Assembly: GCA_031280125.1 (NCBI GenBank)
Contig: JAITHE010000004.1
Span: forward strand, 1-62,419
DNA: 62,419 bases
DNA from: Treponema sp.
GTDB lineage: Bacteria > Spirochaetota > Spirochaetia > Treponematales > Breznakiellaceae
Direction of reading: 5' to 3'
Shown: positions 8,393 to 16,846 of the stretch, one piece after another
Layout: every line of letters begins with the position of its first letter
Position numbering within the stretch: position 1 is the first letter of the stretch
Made by a program: the position numbers and the translations under genes
Notes under the pieces: generated by a model
Seen by the model: the letters and a program-made list of their open reading frames with translations, nothing else
Databases searched by the model: none
Told to the model about the DNA's origin: nothing

Positions 8393-8828
8393 ATGGATAT
8401 GGAAGCACTTTTCCTGGCTGCCTTGAAAGCGGCGGCGGCGGCCTACGCCCCCTATTCCCGTTTCAGGGTGGGAGCAGCCCTGTTGGGGGCCGATGGAAGG
8501 ATTTTTACCGGGTGTAATGTGGAAAACCGCTCCTTTGGGCTTACCATCTGCGCCGAACAAAGCGCCCTGGTCCAGGGGGTAAGCGGGGGAGTCCGGTCTT
8601 TCCTCGCCCTGGCCGTGGCCGCCTTGGATTCCGGGGATCCCATCCCCCCCCTGCGGCGCCTGCCGCCAGGTACTGAGCGAGTTTATGGAAAGCTCCTGCC
8701 CGGTCCGTTTTGGGGGTTCCGGGCAGGACCGGGTGGACGCCACCGTGGGGGAACTCTACCCCTGGGATTCCCTCCACGATTTGGCCCGGAATACCCATGA
8801 AAAGGATGAATCCTCCGGAATGGATTGA
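8393..8828 (+). pseudogene. cdd: Cytidine deaminase, frameshifted at a C8 run
   Basis: The first 85 or so residues are textbook cytidine deaminase (AYAPYSRFRVGAALL, then GCNVENRSFGLTICAEQSA, which holds the zinc Cys and catalytic Glu). The frame then loses similarity after GDPIP. In the +1-shifted frame the expected second zinc motif PCGACRQVLSEF appears, followed by VDATVGELYPWDSLHDL, ending with TGA at 8826-8828. The break is a run of eight C at 8644-8651, where seven would keep the frame. Either the gene is inactivated, it switches by slippage, or the assembly has one extra base. A GGAGG ribosome-binding site precedes the ATG. Confidence 0.85.
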
Positions 8829-8853
8829 CATATCATGCGATATAATGTATTTT
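8825..8853 (+). promoter_or_regulatory. Sigma-70-type promoter, possibly giving a leaderless mRNA
   Basis: TTGACA (8825-8830), exactly 17 bp, then TATTTT (8848-8853). Transcription would start about 7 bases later, at 8860-8861, which is the ATG of the HTH-EIIA gene. There is no Shine-Dalgarno upstream of that ATG, which fits a leaderless message. The -35 box overlaps the cdd stop codon. Confidence 0.5.
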
Positions 8854-8860
8854 AGATGTA

Positions 8861-9511
8861 ATGATTGACGAAGAAATTTTAACGATTGATGAGGTTGCCA
8901 AATACCTCCGGGTTTCGGAGCGGACCGTCTACGATTGGGCCCAGAAGGGGGAAATTCCCGCCGGAAAAATCGGCACGGTCTGGCGTTTCCGCAAGGCGGA
9001 AGTGGAGCAGTGGATCAACCACCGTATCTCCAATCACCGCATTAACGCCTCCTATAATGCCGTACAGGTCGAGTCCATCGTTTCCCCGGACCGGGTGCTT
9101 TTTCTCAATTATGAAACCAAGCGGGACGCGCTTATGGCCATGGCGGCAAACCTGGCCGAAGCTCCCCAGGTAAAAAACAAGCAGGAACTGGCGGAAGAGA
9201 TCCTCCGGCGGGAAGAGCTGATGAGTACCGCCATTGGCCGGGGAATCGCCATCCCCCATGTCAGGCTTAATTCGGTAACGGATCTGGTCGTTTCCGTGGG
9301 GATCAGTAAAACCGACATCCTGGACTTCCAGCCCCTGGATGATGAACCGGTCAGGCTGGTTTTTATGATAGCCGCCGCCCACAATCAACATGCCTACTAC
9401 CTCCAGACCCTCTCTTTTTTCAGCGCCCGGCTCAAAAACAAGGATCTTCGGGGTTCCCTTTTAGAAGCCCAGTCTGCTGATGAGATATACCGGCTGCTGG
9501 TAAAGGTCTAG
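8861..9511 (+). CDS. HTH DNA-binding domain fused to PTS EIIA (fructose/nitrogen type)
   Basis: 216 aa in two domains. Residues about 5-55 form an excisionase/MerR-like winged helix (LTIDEVAKYLRVSERTVYDW, then GTVWRFRKAEVEQWI). Residues about 75-216 are a PtsN/FruA-type EIIA with the phosphorylatable His133 in GRGIAIPHVR. This suggests a DNA-binding regulator whose state is set by PTS phosphorylation, directly linking sugar flux to transcription. It lies just upstream of the riboswitch-pdu region but has its own promoter. Targets are unknown. The complete PTS 34 kb downstream could donate the phosphate. Confidence 0.8.
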   Translation: MIDEEILTIDEVAKYLRVSERTVYDWAQKGEIPAGKIGTVWRFRKAEVEQWINHRISNHRINASYNAVQVESIVSPDRVLFLNYETKRDALMAMAANLAEAPQVKNKQELAEEILRREELMSTAIGRGIAIPHVRLNSVTDLVVSVGISKTDILDFQPLDDEPVRLVFMIAAAHNQHAYYLQTLSFFSARLKNKDLRGSLLEAQSADEIYRLLVKV

Positions 9512-9692
9512 TACTCCAGCGCAGACGTATTCCAGGTGTAAGTTTTATTACCTTGCCTGGCAAGAATAGACTCCCCGGAGCGGATTATGCCCCGCCGATG
9601 ATAAATCAATAACCCCGCCGTAAGCGGATAGATCCAATTCCCGTTCCATGCCTGGGGAATTCCAAATTTTTTATAAAAAAATCATTTTTTTG

Positions 9693-9726
9693 TTGACAGA
9701 TAGAAATTTCCATGCTGAAATAATAT
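9693..9726 (+). promoter_or_regulatory. Candidate promoter of the pdu operon
   Basis: A perfect -35 box TTGACA lies at 9693-9698, followed by an AT-rich stretch. At 17-bp spacing the -10 would be TGAAAT (9716-9721); AATAAT at 9719-9724 fits better as a hexamer but needs 20 bp. Either places transcription start about 40 bases before the riboswitch. The -10 choice is uncertain. Confidence 0.45.
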
Positions 9727-9765
9727 ATGTACGGATTCCAGATCAAAGTTAAGGAGGGCATGAAT

Positions 9766-9907
9766 TTATAAAGGCACCGGCATAGGCATGAAGGGTATGA
9801 ACCGGTGCCGTTCCTATAAAGGCTGCTAGCAGGGCAATCAGGTAAAATCTGAACGGTCCCGCCACTGTAAGGGGAATACCCCAAGTCAGAAAACCTGCTT
9901 GCGGTAA
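9766..9907 (+). ncRNA. Adenosylcobalamin riboswitch
   Basis: Cobalamin aptamer in the leader of the microcompartment operon. The diagnostic B12 box is present (CGGTCCCGCCACTGTAAG, about 9854-9871), preceded by AGGGCAATCAGGTAAAATCTGA and followed by the GGGGAATACCCC helix and the AAGTCAGA...CCTGC element. A strong peripheral stem GGCACCGG...CCGGTGCC (about 9773-9811) starts the fold. The controlled operon encodes a B12-dependent diol dehydratase plus PduO and PduS, which make and repair the cofactor. The direction of control (on or off) cannot be read with certainty. Confidence 0.93.
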
Positions 9908-10171
9908 CATCACTGAACACTCTACGCGCGATAGAGGTGATTTGTAGGGGTGAAAACTTTTTTACAGAGAAAACGGTTTTATCGCGCGGGGCAGGATCTT
10001 TGTGTTAAAAAGCGTTGATTTTTTCTAGTTTTTGTACTCCAGTCTCAATCCTTTCCAGTGCGTCGTGGTTGCATTTTTCTCTTAATCATAGAACATCCCC
10101 GTATCGCCGATGAAGTATCTGCCGTTTTTCACGGTGTATACTAATATTTTTTATTGATGAGGAGAGTTTTT
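9908..10171 (+). promoter_or_regulatory. Long leader with candidate expression platform
   Basis: Between aptamer and pduA there are about 260 bases with no gene. A perfect 9-bp inverted repeat, CGCGCGATA (9925-9933) with TATCGCGCG (9980-9988), flanks the segment that holds a T-rich run (9958-9963), and is a good candidate for the switching helix. No classical terminator with a terminal U-run is obvious. The pduA Shine-Dalgarno is GGAGAG (10161-10166). The stretch 9989-10150 holds nothing else I recognise. Confidence 0.45.
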
Positions 10172-10453
10172 ATGACACAAGAAGCGTTGGGACTGGTTGA
10201 GACCAAAGGCTTGGTTGGAGCGATTGAGGCGGCGGATTCCATGACAAAGGCCGCTAACGTAACCTTGGTGGGTTACGAGAAGATCGGTTCCGGTCTTGTT
10301 ACCGTTATGGTTCGGGGAGATGTGGGCGCTGTTAAAGCCGCCGTTGACGCGGGAAGTTCCGCCGCCTCCAAGATTGGTACGGTGGTATCCACCCATGTGA
10401 TCCCGAGGCCCCACAGCGACACCGAAAAACTGATCCCCAAATCGCTCGGTTAG
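10172..10453 (+). CDS. pduA: Microcompartment shell protein, hexameric BMC-H (PduA/PduJ type)
   Basis: A 93-aa single BMC domain protein that tiles the shell facets as hexamers with a small central pore for polar substrates. The family opening ([21 protein letters not shown]) and the closing [17 protein letters not shown] are almost consensus. The pore loop falls in [13 protein letters not shown]. The start at 10172 is chosen because GGAGAG precedes it at proper spacing; an upstream in-frame ATG would overlap that site. It is the first gene of the operon, as in Salmonella, and follows the riboswitch leader. Confidence 0.95.
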   Translation: MTQEALGLVETKGLVGAIEAADSMTKAANVTLVGYEKIGSGLVTVMVRGDVGAVKAAVDAGSSAASKIGTVVSTHVIPRPHSDTEKLIPKSLG

Positions 10454-10475
10454 GTCTTTAAGGAGGATTTAAGCG

Positions 10476-11261
10476 ATGAACGACAGCATGGTAAACAAAA
10501 TTATGGAAGAAGTCATGAAAAAGGTGGGGGACGCGGAGAATGTTTCCTCCGGATTTTCTTCCGGTTGCTGTGGAACAGGGATGACTGAATTTGTGGGAAC
10601 CGGCCCGGGGGACACCATTGGGCTCGTAATCGCAAATGTTGATCCTTCGGTCCATAAGGCCCTGGAGATAGACGATAAATACCGTTCCATTGGTATTATC
10701 GGCGGCAGAACCGGGGCGGGGCCCCAGATTCTGGCAGCGGACGAGGCGGTAAAGGCTACCAATACCGAAGTTATCAAAATTGAGCTTCCTAGGGACACCA
10801 AGGGTCAGGCAGGACACGGTAACCTGATCATTTTCGGCGCCGAGGATGTATCCGATGCCCGCAGGGCCGTGGAAGTTACCCTTAAGGAACTTTCCCGAAC
10901 CTTCGGCGACGTACACGCCAACGAAGCCGGTTATATCGAGCTTCAGTACACAGCCCGGGCCAGCCACGCCTGTGCCAAGGCTTTTGGAGCCCCCTTGGGT
11001 AAGGCATTTGGATTGGTGGTGGGAGCCCCTGCTGCAATCGGAGTGGTAACCGCCGATACGGTGGTAAAAGCGGCCAATGTGGACGTTCTGGCGGTATCAA
11101 CACCGGCCAAAGGAACCAGCCTTACCAACGAAGTGATCATTTTCTTTTCAGGCGATTCCGGCGCGGTCAGGCAGGCCCTTATAGCGGCCCGCGAGGTGGG
11201 CGTCGGGCTTTTGGGAACCCTGGGAAGCAAGCCCAAGAATGATTTTCCCTCATACATTTAA
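10476..11261 (+). CDS. pduB: Tandem-domain shell protein BMC-T (PduB type)
   Basis: 261 aa with two fused BMC domains (about residues 40-145 and 160-255), assembling as trimers. The second domain carries EVIIFFSGDSGAVRQALIAARE. The N-terminal 40 residues are outside the BMC fold: an amphipathic helix (MVNKIMEEVMKKVGDA) and a Gly/Ser/Cys-rich linker. In Salmonella the corresponding PduB extension links the shell to the enzyme core. It shares the helix pattern with PduD, PduE, PduL, PduM and PduP here. AGGAGG lies 10 bases before the ATG. Confidence 0.94.
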   Translation: MNDSMVNKIMEEVMKKVGDAENVSSGFSSGCCGTGMTEFVGTGPGDTIGLVIANVDPSVHKALEIDDKYRSIGIIGGRTGAGPQILAADEAVKATNTEVIKIELPRDTKGQAGHGNLIIFGAEDVSDARRAVEVTLKELSRTFGDVHANEAGYIELQYTARASHACAKAFGAPLGKAFGLVVGAPAAIGVVTADTVVKAANVDVLAVSTPAKGTSLTNEVIIFFSGDSGAVRQALIAAREVGVGLLGTLGSKPKNDFPSYI

Positions 11262-11276
11262 GCAGGGAGGTACACC

Positions 11277-12938
11277 TTGAAATCAAAGCGATTTGAGGTT
11301 CTGGCCAAGCGTCCTGTTAACCAGGATGGCTTCGTAAAGGAGTGGCCGGAAGTCGGTATGATGGCAATGAACGGTCCCAACGATCCTAAGCCCAGTATTA
11401 AAATCGAGAACGGGCGGATCGTGGAGATGGATGGCAGAAAAAGGGCGGACTTCGACATGATCGAAACCTTTATTGCCAACTATGCCATCAACCTTGAAAA
11501 CGCGGAGAAGGTCTGCGGTATGGATTCCAGGAAACTGGCCTTTATGCTCTGCGACCCCTGCGTCAAGCGGGAAGAAATCATTCCCCTCACCACTTCAATG
11601 ACCCCCGGTAAAATTTGCGAAGTTCTGGGGTACATGAATGTTGTGGAAATGATGATGACCCTGCAGAAAGTCAGGGCTCGCAAGACCCCCTCCAACCAAT
11701 GCCACGTTACCAACGTAAAGGACAATCCGGTCCAGATCGCCGCGGACGCTGCGGAAGCGGCTATTCGCGGATTTGACGAACAGGAAACCACCGTTGGTAT
11801 CGCCCGGTACGCCCCCTTCAACGCCATGTCTATTCTCATCGGCTCCCAGACGGGTCGGCCCGGTGTTCTTACCCAGTGCGCTGTAGAAGAAGCCACAGAA
11901 TTGGAACTGGGTATGAAAGGATTCACCGCCTATGCCGAAACCGTATCGGTTTATGGCACTGAACCGGTATTTGTTGATGGGGATGACACTCCCTGGTCGA
12001 AGGCGTTCCTGGCATCTTGCTACGCCTCCCGAGGGCTCAAGATGCGGTTTACCTCTGGTACGGGGAGTGAAGTACAAATGGGCTACGCCGAAGGAAAGTC
12101 CATGCTCTACCTGGAAGCCCGGTGCGTATACGTTACCAAAGGCGCCGGGGTTCAGGGCCTTCAGAACGGATCGATCAGCTGTATCGGCGTTCCCGCGGCC
12201 GTACCTTCGGGTATCCGGGCGGTACTGGCGGAAAACCTAATCACCTGCCTTCTGGACCTGGAAGTGGCATCGGGTAACGATCAGACCTTCTCCCATTCGG
12301 ACATGAGACGCACGGCCCGCCTTATGATGCAGCTCCTTCCCGGTACGGACTTTATTTGTTCCGGGTTTTCCGCTGTTCCGAACTACGACAACATGTTCGC
12401 CGGTTCTAACGTGGATGCCGAGGACTTTGACGACATCAATGTGATCCAGCGGGACCTGATGGTGGATGCAGGGCTCAAGCCCGTTTCGGAAAACCAGGTG
12501 GTGGCGATCCGGAACAAAGCCGCCAAGGCACTGCAGGCAGTATTCAAAGAACTGGGGCTTCCCGCCATTACCGACGGGGAAGTCGAGGCGGCTACCTATG
12601 CTCACGGTAGCAAGGACATGCCCGACCGGGATGTGGTGGCGGATCTTAAGGCTATCAGCGAAATGATGTCCCGGGGAACCACCGGTATTGATTTTGTAAA
12701 GGCCCTCGCCAAAAACGGATTTACCGATGTAGCGGCGGCGGTACTAGGTATGCTCAAAGCCCGGGTTGCCGGCGACTATCTGCATACTTCGGCCATATTC
12801 ACCAAGGATTTCAAGTGCATAAGCGCCGTCAATGACGTGAACGACTATGCCGGGCCGGGTACAGGGTACCGCATCAGCAAAGAGCGCTGGGAGGTCATTA
12901 AGGATATTCCCAACGCTATCGACCCGCAGACGATTTAA
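11277..12938 (+). CDS. pduC: B12-dependent propanediol dehydratase, large subunit
   Basis: Catalytic alpha subunit (553 aa) of adenosylcobalamin-dependent diol dehydratase, converting 1,2-propanediol to propionaldehyde in the microcompartment lumen. It starts with TTG (11277) behind GGGAGG. All substrate- and K+-contacting residues known from the Klebsiella enzyme are at the same numbers: Gln141, His143, Glu170, Glu221, Gln296, Asp335 and Ser362. Ser301 and Gln336 match the diol rather than the glycerol enzyme as I know them. The TIM-barrel sequence runs uninterrupted ([36 protein letters not shown]). It is followed 11 bp later by pduD. Confidence 0.96.
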   Translation: MKSKRFEVLAKRPVNQDGFVKEWPEVGMMAMNGPNDPKPSIKIENGRIVEMDGRKRADFDMIETFIANYAINLENAEKVCGMDSRKLAFMLCDPCVKREEIIPLTTSMTPGKICEVLGYMNVVEMMMTLQKVRARKTPSNQCHVTNVKDNPVQIAADAAEAAIRGFDEQETTVGIARYAPFNAMSILIGSQTGRPGVLTQCAVEEATELELGMKGFTAYAETVSVYGTEPVFVDGDDTPWSKAFLASCYASRGLKMRFTSGTGSEVQMGYAEGKSMLYLEARCVYVTKGAGVQGLQNGSISCIGVPAAVPSGIRAVLAENLITCLLDLEVASGNDQTFSHSDMRRTARLMMQLLPGTDFICSGFSAVPNYDNMFAGSNVDAEDFDDINVIQRDLMVDAGLKPVSENQVVAIRNKAAKALQAVFKELGLPAITDGEVEAATYAHGSKDMPDRDVVADLKAISEMMSRGTTGIDFVKALAKNGFTDVAAAVLGMLKARVAGDYLHTSAIFTKDFKCISAVNDVNDYAGPGTGYRISKERWEVIKDIPNAIDPQTI

Positions 12939-12949
12939 GGAGGACGCTT

Positions 12950-13633
12950 ATGGAAATCAATGAAGCGTTGATACGGCAAGCGATAATTGAGGTGCTCAAG
13001 AACTACAGTCCCGGTGAAATCCCTGTGGGCGGGGGTTCTTCGGGAGGCGGAAACCCTTCCCGCAGCAGGGAGGGCAGCTCCGAGGCCGCCGATATCCTGC
13101 TTGAGGAAAAAGGGCCTGCCGGTACCGGACCAAAAGACGAAGTGGTTGTGGCTTTGGGCCCAGCCTTTGGCGCCTACCAGTTCAATACCATCGTGGGGAT
13201 CCCTCACGGCCAGGTTTTGAGGGAAGTGCTGGCCGGCATAGAGGAAGAGGGAATGAAGGCCCGGGTGGTCCGGTTTTTCCGTTCTTCTGATATAGCCGCC
13301 TTTACATTGGAAGCTGCGAAACTTTCCGGTTCCGGCATTGCCGTGGGAATCCAGTCACGGGGGACCACGATTATCCACCAAAAGGATCTACAGCAGTTGT
13401 CCAATCTGGAACTTTTCCCCCAGGCTCCCATTATTGACCTGCCCACATACCGGGCCATAGGGAAGAACGCGGCAAAGTACGCCAAAAACGAGTCGCCCAA
13501 CCCGGTGCCGACCAAGAACGACCAGATGGCCCGTCCCAAGTACCAGGCCATAGCGGCCCTACTCCACATCAAGGAAACGGAGCATGTGGACGCCAACCGC
13601 AAGCCTGTGGAGCTTTCGGTTAAATTCAAATAA
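12950..13633 (+). CDS. pduD: Propanediol dehydratase, medium subunit
   Basis: Beta subunit (227 aa) that forms the floor of the cobalamin site with PduC. Residues 1-20 ([17 protein letters not shown]) are an amphipathic encapsulation helix, followed by a Gly/Ser linker (VGGGSSGGG). The core carries [19 protein letters not shown] and [19 protein letters not shown], both strongly conserved in the family. AGGAGG precedes the ATG. The helix is the known signal that carries the whole dehydratase into the shell in enteric bacteria. Confidence 0.95.
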   Translation: MEINEALIRQAIIEVLKNYSPGEIPVGGGSSGGGNPSRSREGSSEAADILLEEKGPAGTGPKDEVVVALGPAFGAYQFNTIVGIPHGQVLREVLAGIEEEGMKARVVRFFRSSDIAAFTLEAAKLSGSGIAVGIQSRGTTIIHQKDLQQLSNLELFPQAPIIDLPTYRAIGKNAAKYAKNESPNPVPTKNDQMARPKYQAIAALLHIKETEHVDANRKPVELSVKFK

Positions 13634-13643
13634 GGGGCTCAAA

Positions 13644-14156
13644 GTGGATCAATCAACACTGGAAAAGATTATTCGGGATGTGATTTCGGGGATGGAAAGC
13701 AGTTCAGGACCCCGGCGCCAAACGGGGGGGGGTAACAGTGGCAGGATAACGGCAGTGGATTATCCCCTGGCTGAAAAAAGCGCCAGCAAGCTTAAAACCC
13801 CCACGGGGAAAAGCTATGGGGAGATTACCCTTGACACTGTGATGAACGGGGCCATTGGATCCCAGGATGTAAGGATTGCTCCGGAAACCCTGGAAATGCA
13901 GGCCCAGGTAGCCGAATCCATTGGACGGAAAAACCTGGCCGGCAATTTCCGGCGGGCGGCAGAACTCATCGCTGTTCCCGACCAGCGGCTTCTGGAAATT
14001 TACAACGCTCTCAGGCCCTATCATGCCACCAAACAGGAACTGCTGGCCATTGCCGATGAACTTGAAAACAAGTACAACGCTAGGGTTTCCGCCGCCCATG
14101 TTCGTGAAGCGGCAGAGGTGGGAGAAGCCCGAGGCAGGCTGAAGAAGGTTACCTAG
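13644..14156 (+). CDS. pduE: Propanediol dehydratase, small subunit
   Basis: Gamma subunit (170 aa) of diol dehydratase. I start it at GTG 13644, right behind pduD and its AAGGGG site; a longer frame would begin inside pduD. Residues 1-18 (DQSTLEKIIRDVISGM) repeat the amphipathic helix seen in PduD. The core contains SGRITAVDYPLAEKSASKL, a GKSYGEITLDTVMNGAIGSQD-like block and LLEIYNALRPYHATKQELL, all family hallmarks. A G9 run (13724-13732) lies in the linker after the helix, in frame; slippage there would truncate the subunit. Confidence 0.94.
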   Translation: MDQSTLEKIIRDVISGMESSSGPRRQTGGGNSGRITAVDYPLAEKSASKLKTPTGKSYGEITLDTVMNGAIGSQDVRIAPETLEMQAQVAESIGRKNLAGNFRRAAELIAVPDQRLLEIYNALRPYHATKQELLAIADELENKYNARVSAAHVREAAEVGEARGRLKKVT

Positions 14157-14159
14157 AGC

Positions 14160-15977
14160 ATGATCATCGCTGGGGTTGATATTGGCAACGCTTCCACAGA
14201 GACCGCCCTTGGTTCCTTGGAGGGGAATGGGGTAAGGTTTCTGGCATCGGGTATCGTAGACACTACAGGTATCAAGGGAACGCTGCAGAACATCCACGGT
14301 GTATTTGCCTCTATAAAACAGGCTGCGGACAAAACCGGTATCCCGGTGGAGGATATCGGCTTTGTCAGCCTCAATGAGGCTACCCCGGTGATCGGCGATG
14401 TGGCAATGGAGACCATAACTGAAACCATCATCACCGAATCAACCCTGATTGGTCATAATCCCCATACCCCCGGCGGGGAAGGCATTGGTAGCGGCATTAC
14501 TATCCCCATCAGGGAAATTCCCGGTACTGGGGTGGGCAGGGATTACATCACGATCATAGACGGTTCTGTGGACTATGAAGAGGCGGCAGCCGTTATCAAC
14601 GACGCCGTTAAACGGGGGGTGGGAATCAAGGGCGCCATAGTTCAGCGGGACGATGCGGTCCTTATTGTAAACAGGCTTGCAAGGCCCATCCCCGTGGTGG
14701 ACGAAGTAAAATTTATTGAAAAAGTACCAGCCGGCATGCCGGCGGTGGTTGAAGTGGCCAGGGCAGGGGGTGTTGTGGAGATGCTTTCCAATCCCTACGG
14801 TATCGCTACGGTTTTTGGGCTGGACCCGGAAGAAACGAAATTCATCGTACCCATTGCCCGGGCCCTTATTGGTAACCGTTCTGCGGTGGTAATTAAAACT
14901 CCCGCAGGAGATGTAACCGAAAGGATTATTCCCGCGGGAAAACTACAGATCATAGGAGAGACAAAAACCATCGGTGTCGATATCGAGGCCGGATCGGAAG
15001 CGATCATGAAAGCGGTTCTTGAGGCGGCGCCCGTGGCCGATGTTAAGGGTGAAGCGGGGACCAACGTCGGCGGTATGCTTGAGCGGGTCAGGCAGACCCT
15101 TTCAAATTTAACAGACCGCCTTCCCGGGGACATCAAGATCCAGGATCTTTTGGCGGTGGACACCTTTAACCCCCAGAAGGTTTCGGGGGGGGTAGCGGAG
15201 GAATTCTCCATGGAAAACGCCGTGGGATTGGCCGCTATGGTTAAATCTGACCGTCTCCAAATGGACATGATTGCCCGGGAACTCACTGAGCAGATGAAGA
15301 TCAACGTGGGTGTGGGAGGAATCGAGGCCGATATGGCAATTCAAGGCGCCCTAACTACACCGGGGGTAACCAGTCCGCTGGCTGTTATTGATATGGGTGC
15401 TGGTTCCACCGATGCTTCTATCATCAAAAAAAACGGCGGCGTGAAGTCGATACATCTGGCCGGTGCGGGCAACATGGTTACGCTGCTGATCCAAACCGAA
15501 TTGGGACTCGATTCTTGGGAAATTGCCGAGGATATAAAACGTTATCCCCTGGCCCGGGTCGAAAGCCTCTTTCATATACGGCATGAAGACGGGACGGTGG
15601 AGTTTTTTAAAGAGGCTTTACCGCCCAGTACCTTCGCCAGGACCATTTTGATCAAAGACAGGGCCTTTGTTCCTATTCCTATCAGTGCCTCCATTGAAAA
15701 AATAAGGACGGTGAGGAAAGAGGCGAAGGAAAAGGTTTTTGTTACCAACTCCCTCAGGGCATTAACCATGGTAACTGAGACCGGTAACATTCGGGAGATT
15801 GATTTTGTGGTACTAGTGGGCGGGTCGGCGCTGGATTTTGAGGTTCCTCAGCTTGTAACCGACGCCCTTTCCCGTTATGGAATCGTAGCTGGCAGAGGTA
15901 ATGTCCGGGGAATTGAAGGGCCCAGGAACGCCGTTGCCACCGGGCTGGTTTTAAATTACAGGAGGGAACATGCTTAG
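14160..15977 (+). CDS. pduG: Diol dehydratase reactivase, large subunit (DdrA/PduG)
   Basis: 605-aa chaperone-like ATPase that swaps inactivated cobalamin out of the dehydratase. The actin/Hsp70-like start IIAGVDIGNASTETALG is present, as is the second phosphate-binding strand AVIDMGAGSTDASII. The swiveling domain (GGIEADMAIQGALTTPGVTS) and the closing VVLVGGSALDFEVPQLVTDAL match family members. The ATG follows the pduE stop by 3 bp. Its 3' end overlaps pduH by 8 bp. A G8 run (15185-15192) is in frame. Confidence 0.95.
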   Translation: MIIAGVDIGNASTETALGSLEGNGVRFLASGIVDTTGIKGTLQNIHGVFASIKQAADKTGIPVEDIGFVSLNEATPVIGDVAMETITETIITESTLIGHNPHTPGGEGIGSGITIPIREIPGTGVGRDYITIIDGSVDYEEAAAVINDAVKRGVGIKGAIVQRDDAVLIVNRLARPIPVVDEVKFIEKVPAGMPAVVEVARAGGVVEMLSNPYGIATVFGLDPEETKFIVPIARALIGNRSAVVIKTPAGDVTERIIPAGKLQIIGETKTIGVDIEAGSEAIMKAVLEAAPVADVKGEAGTNVGGMLERVRQTLSNLTDRLPGDIKIQDLLAVDTFNPQKVSGGVAEEFSMENAVGLAAMVKSDRLQMDMIARELTEQMKINVGVGGIEADMAIQGALTTPGVTSPLAVIDMGAGSTDASIIKKNGGVKSIHLAGAGNMVTLLIQTELGLDSWEIAEDIKRYPLARVESLFHIRHEDGTVEFFKEALPPSTFARTILIKDRAFVPIPISASIEKIRTVRKEAKEKVFVTNSLRALTMVTETGNIREIDFVVLVGGSALDFEVPQLVTDALSRYGIVAGRGNVRGIEGPRNAVATGLVLNYRREHA

Positions 15978-16320
15978 CCAAACGGCGGTTCCTTCCATAA
16001 AATTATACGCCAATTCTGACTTGGAAAGTCCGGAATTGGTACAAGAAATACTTTGCGGGGCCGAGGAAGAGGGGGTACCCTGCGAATTGGATGCCTCCGC
16101 GGAGGGAGCGGCGGTAGTTCTGGCATTCAGGGCCGCGCTTGATTCGGTTCTGGGGGTAGGTATTGGCATAGACAGCAAAGGAACCGCCGCTGTGCATTAC
16201 AGTAAACTACCGGAAAACAGCCCTCTCTTTACGCTGAATTACCGGATTGACGGCGAAAAACTGCGAGGTCTGGCCTCGAACGCCGCACGGCTTGTGAAAG
16301 GTATGCCCTTTGTACTGTAA
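15970..16320 (+). CDS. pduH: Diol dehydratase reactivase, small subunit (DdrB/PduH)
   Basis: 116-aa partner of PduG; structurally it mimics the dehydratase medium subunit and competes with it for the large subunit while damaged B12 leaves. Family features: [11 protein letters not shown], a hydrophobic strand [20 protein letters not shown], and the C-terminal [11 protein letters not shown]. Its start overlaps the pduG end by 8 bp, so the two subunits are translationally coupled, as expected for a heterotetramer. Confidence 0.9.
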   Translation: MLSQTAVPSIKLYANSDLESPELVQEILCGAEEEGVPCELDASAEGAAVVLAFRAALDSVLGVGIGIDSKGTAAVHYSKLPENSPLFTLNYRIDGEKLRGLASNAARLVKGMPFVL

Positions 16321-16337
16321 GGGCTTTGGAGGTTTGT

Positions 16338-16841
16338 ATGACAGGAAATGCGTTGGGGTATATTGAAGCCGTCGGTTTGACTGCAGCGGTGGAAGCGGCG
16401 GATGCCGCAGTAAAGTCTGCCAATGTCAGGCTTTTGGGTTACGAGCTTGCCAAAGGAGACGGAATGACAACAGTAAAGATCGCAGGCGACGTGGGGGCGG
16501 TAAAATCTGCCGTAACTGCCGCCGCTGCCGCCGCCGGCAAAGTTGGCCGGGTCGTTTCGATCCATGTGATACCCCGGCCGGCGGCGGGAACCGAGAAGAT
16601 AACCATGAGCCGGGATACGGTGGGGCTTAAGAAATCTCCCGTTGGGACCGAGGCTCCCAGGCCGGAACCAAAACCAGAACCGCCAAAGGTTCCAAAACCA
16701 GCCGCCGACCCTGTCTCCACCCCCGAAACCGCGAGAGCGTCCGAGGAAGATGCAAAGACACCGGAGGAGTCAAAGAAACACCGGGGACAGCCCAAAAAGG
16801 CCGGCAAGCAAGAAGGGCTTGAGTTGAAAATTAACGGATAA
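16338..16841 (+). CDS. Shell protein BMC-H with proline/lysine-rich C-terminal tail (PduK/J position)
   Basis: 167 aa. Residues 1-90 are a normal BMC-H domain very close to PduA ([34 protein letters not shown]). Residues about 95-167 form a charged, proline-rich, probably disordered tail ([19 protein letters not shown], then [13 protein letters not shown]). One gene takes the place of both pduJ and pduK of Salmonella; the PduK tail there is also variable. The tail may reach outside or inside the shell to hold partners. The ATG at 16338 has GGAGG at 16328-16332; a TTG at 16326 would overlap that site and is rejected. Confidence 0.85.
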   Translation: MTGNALGYIEAVGLTAAVEAADAAVKSANVRLLGYELAKGDGMTTVKIAGDVGAVKSAVTAAAAAAGKVGRVVSIHVIPRPAAGTEKITMSRDTVGLKKSPVGTEAPRPEPKPEPPKVPKPAADPVSTPETARASEEDAKTPEESKKHRGQPKKAGKQEGLELKING

Positions 16842-16846
16842 GAAAT

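Noticed and set aside
8825-8846. Promoter made of TTGACA and TATAAT at 8841-8846.
   Set aside because: The spacer is only 10 bp; the TATTTT box at 17 bp is the workable partner.
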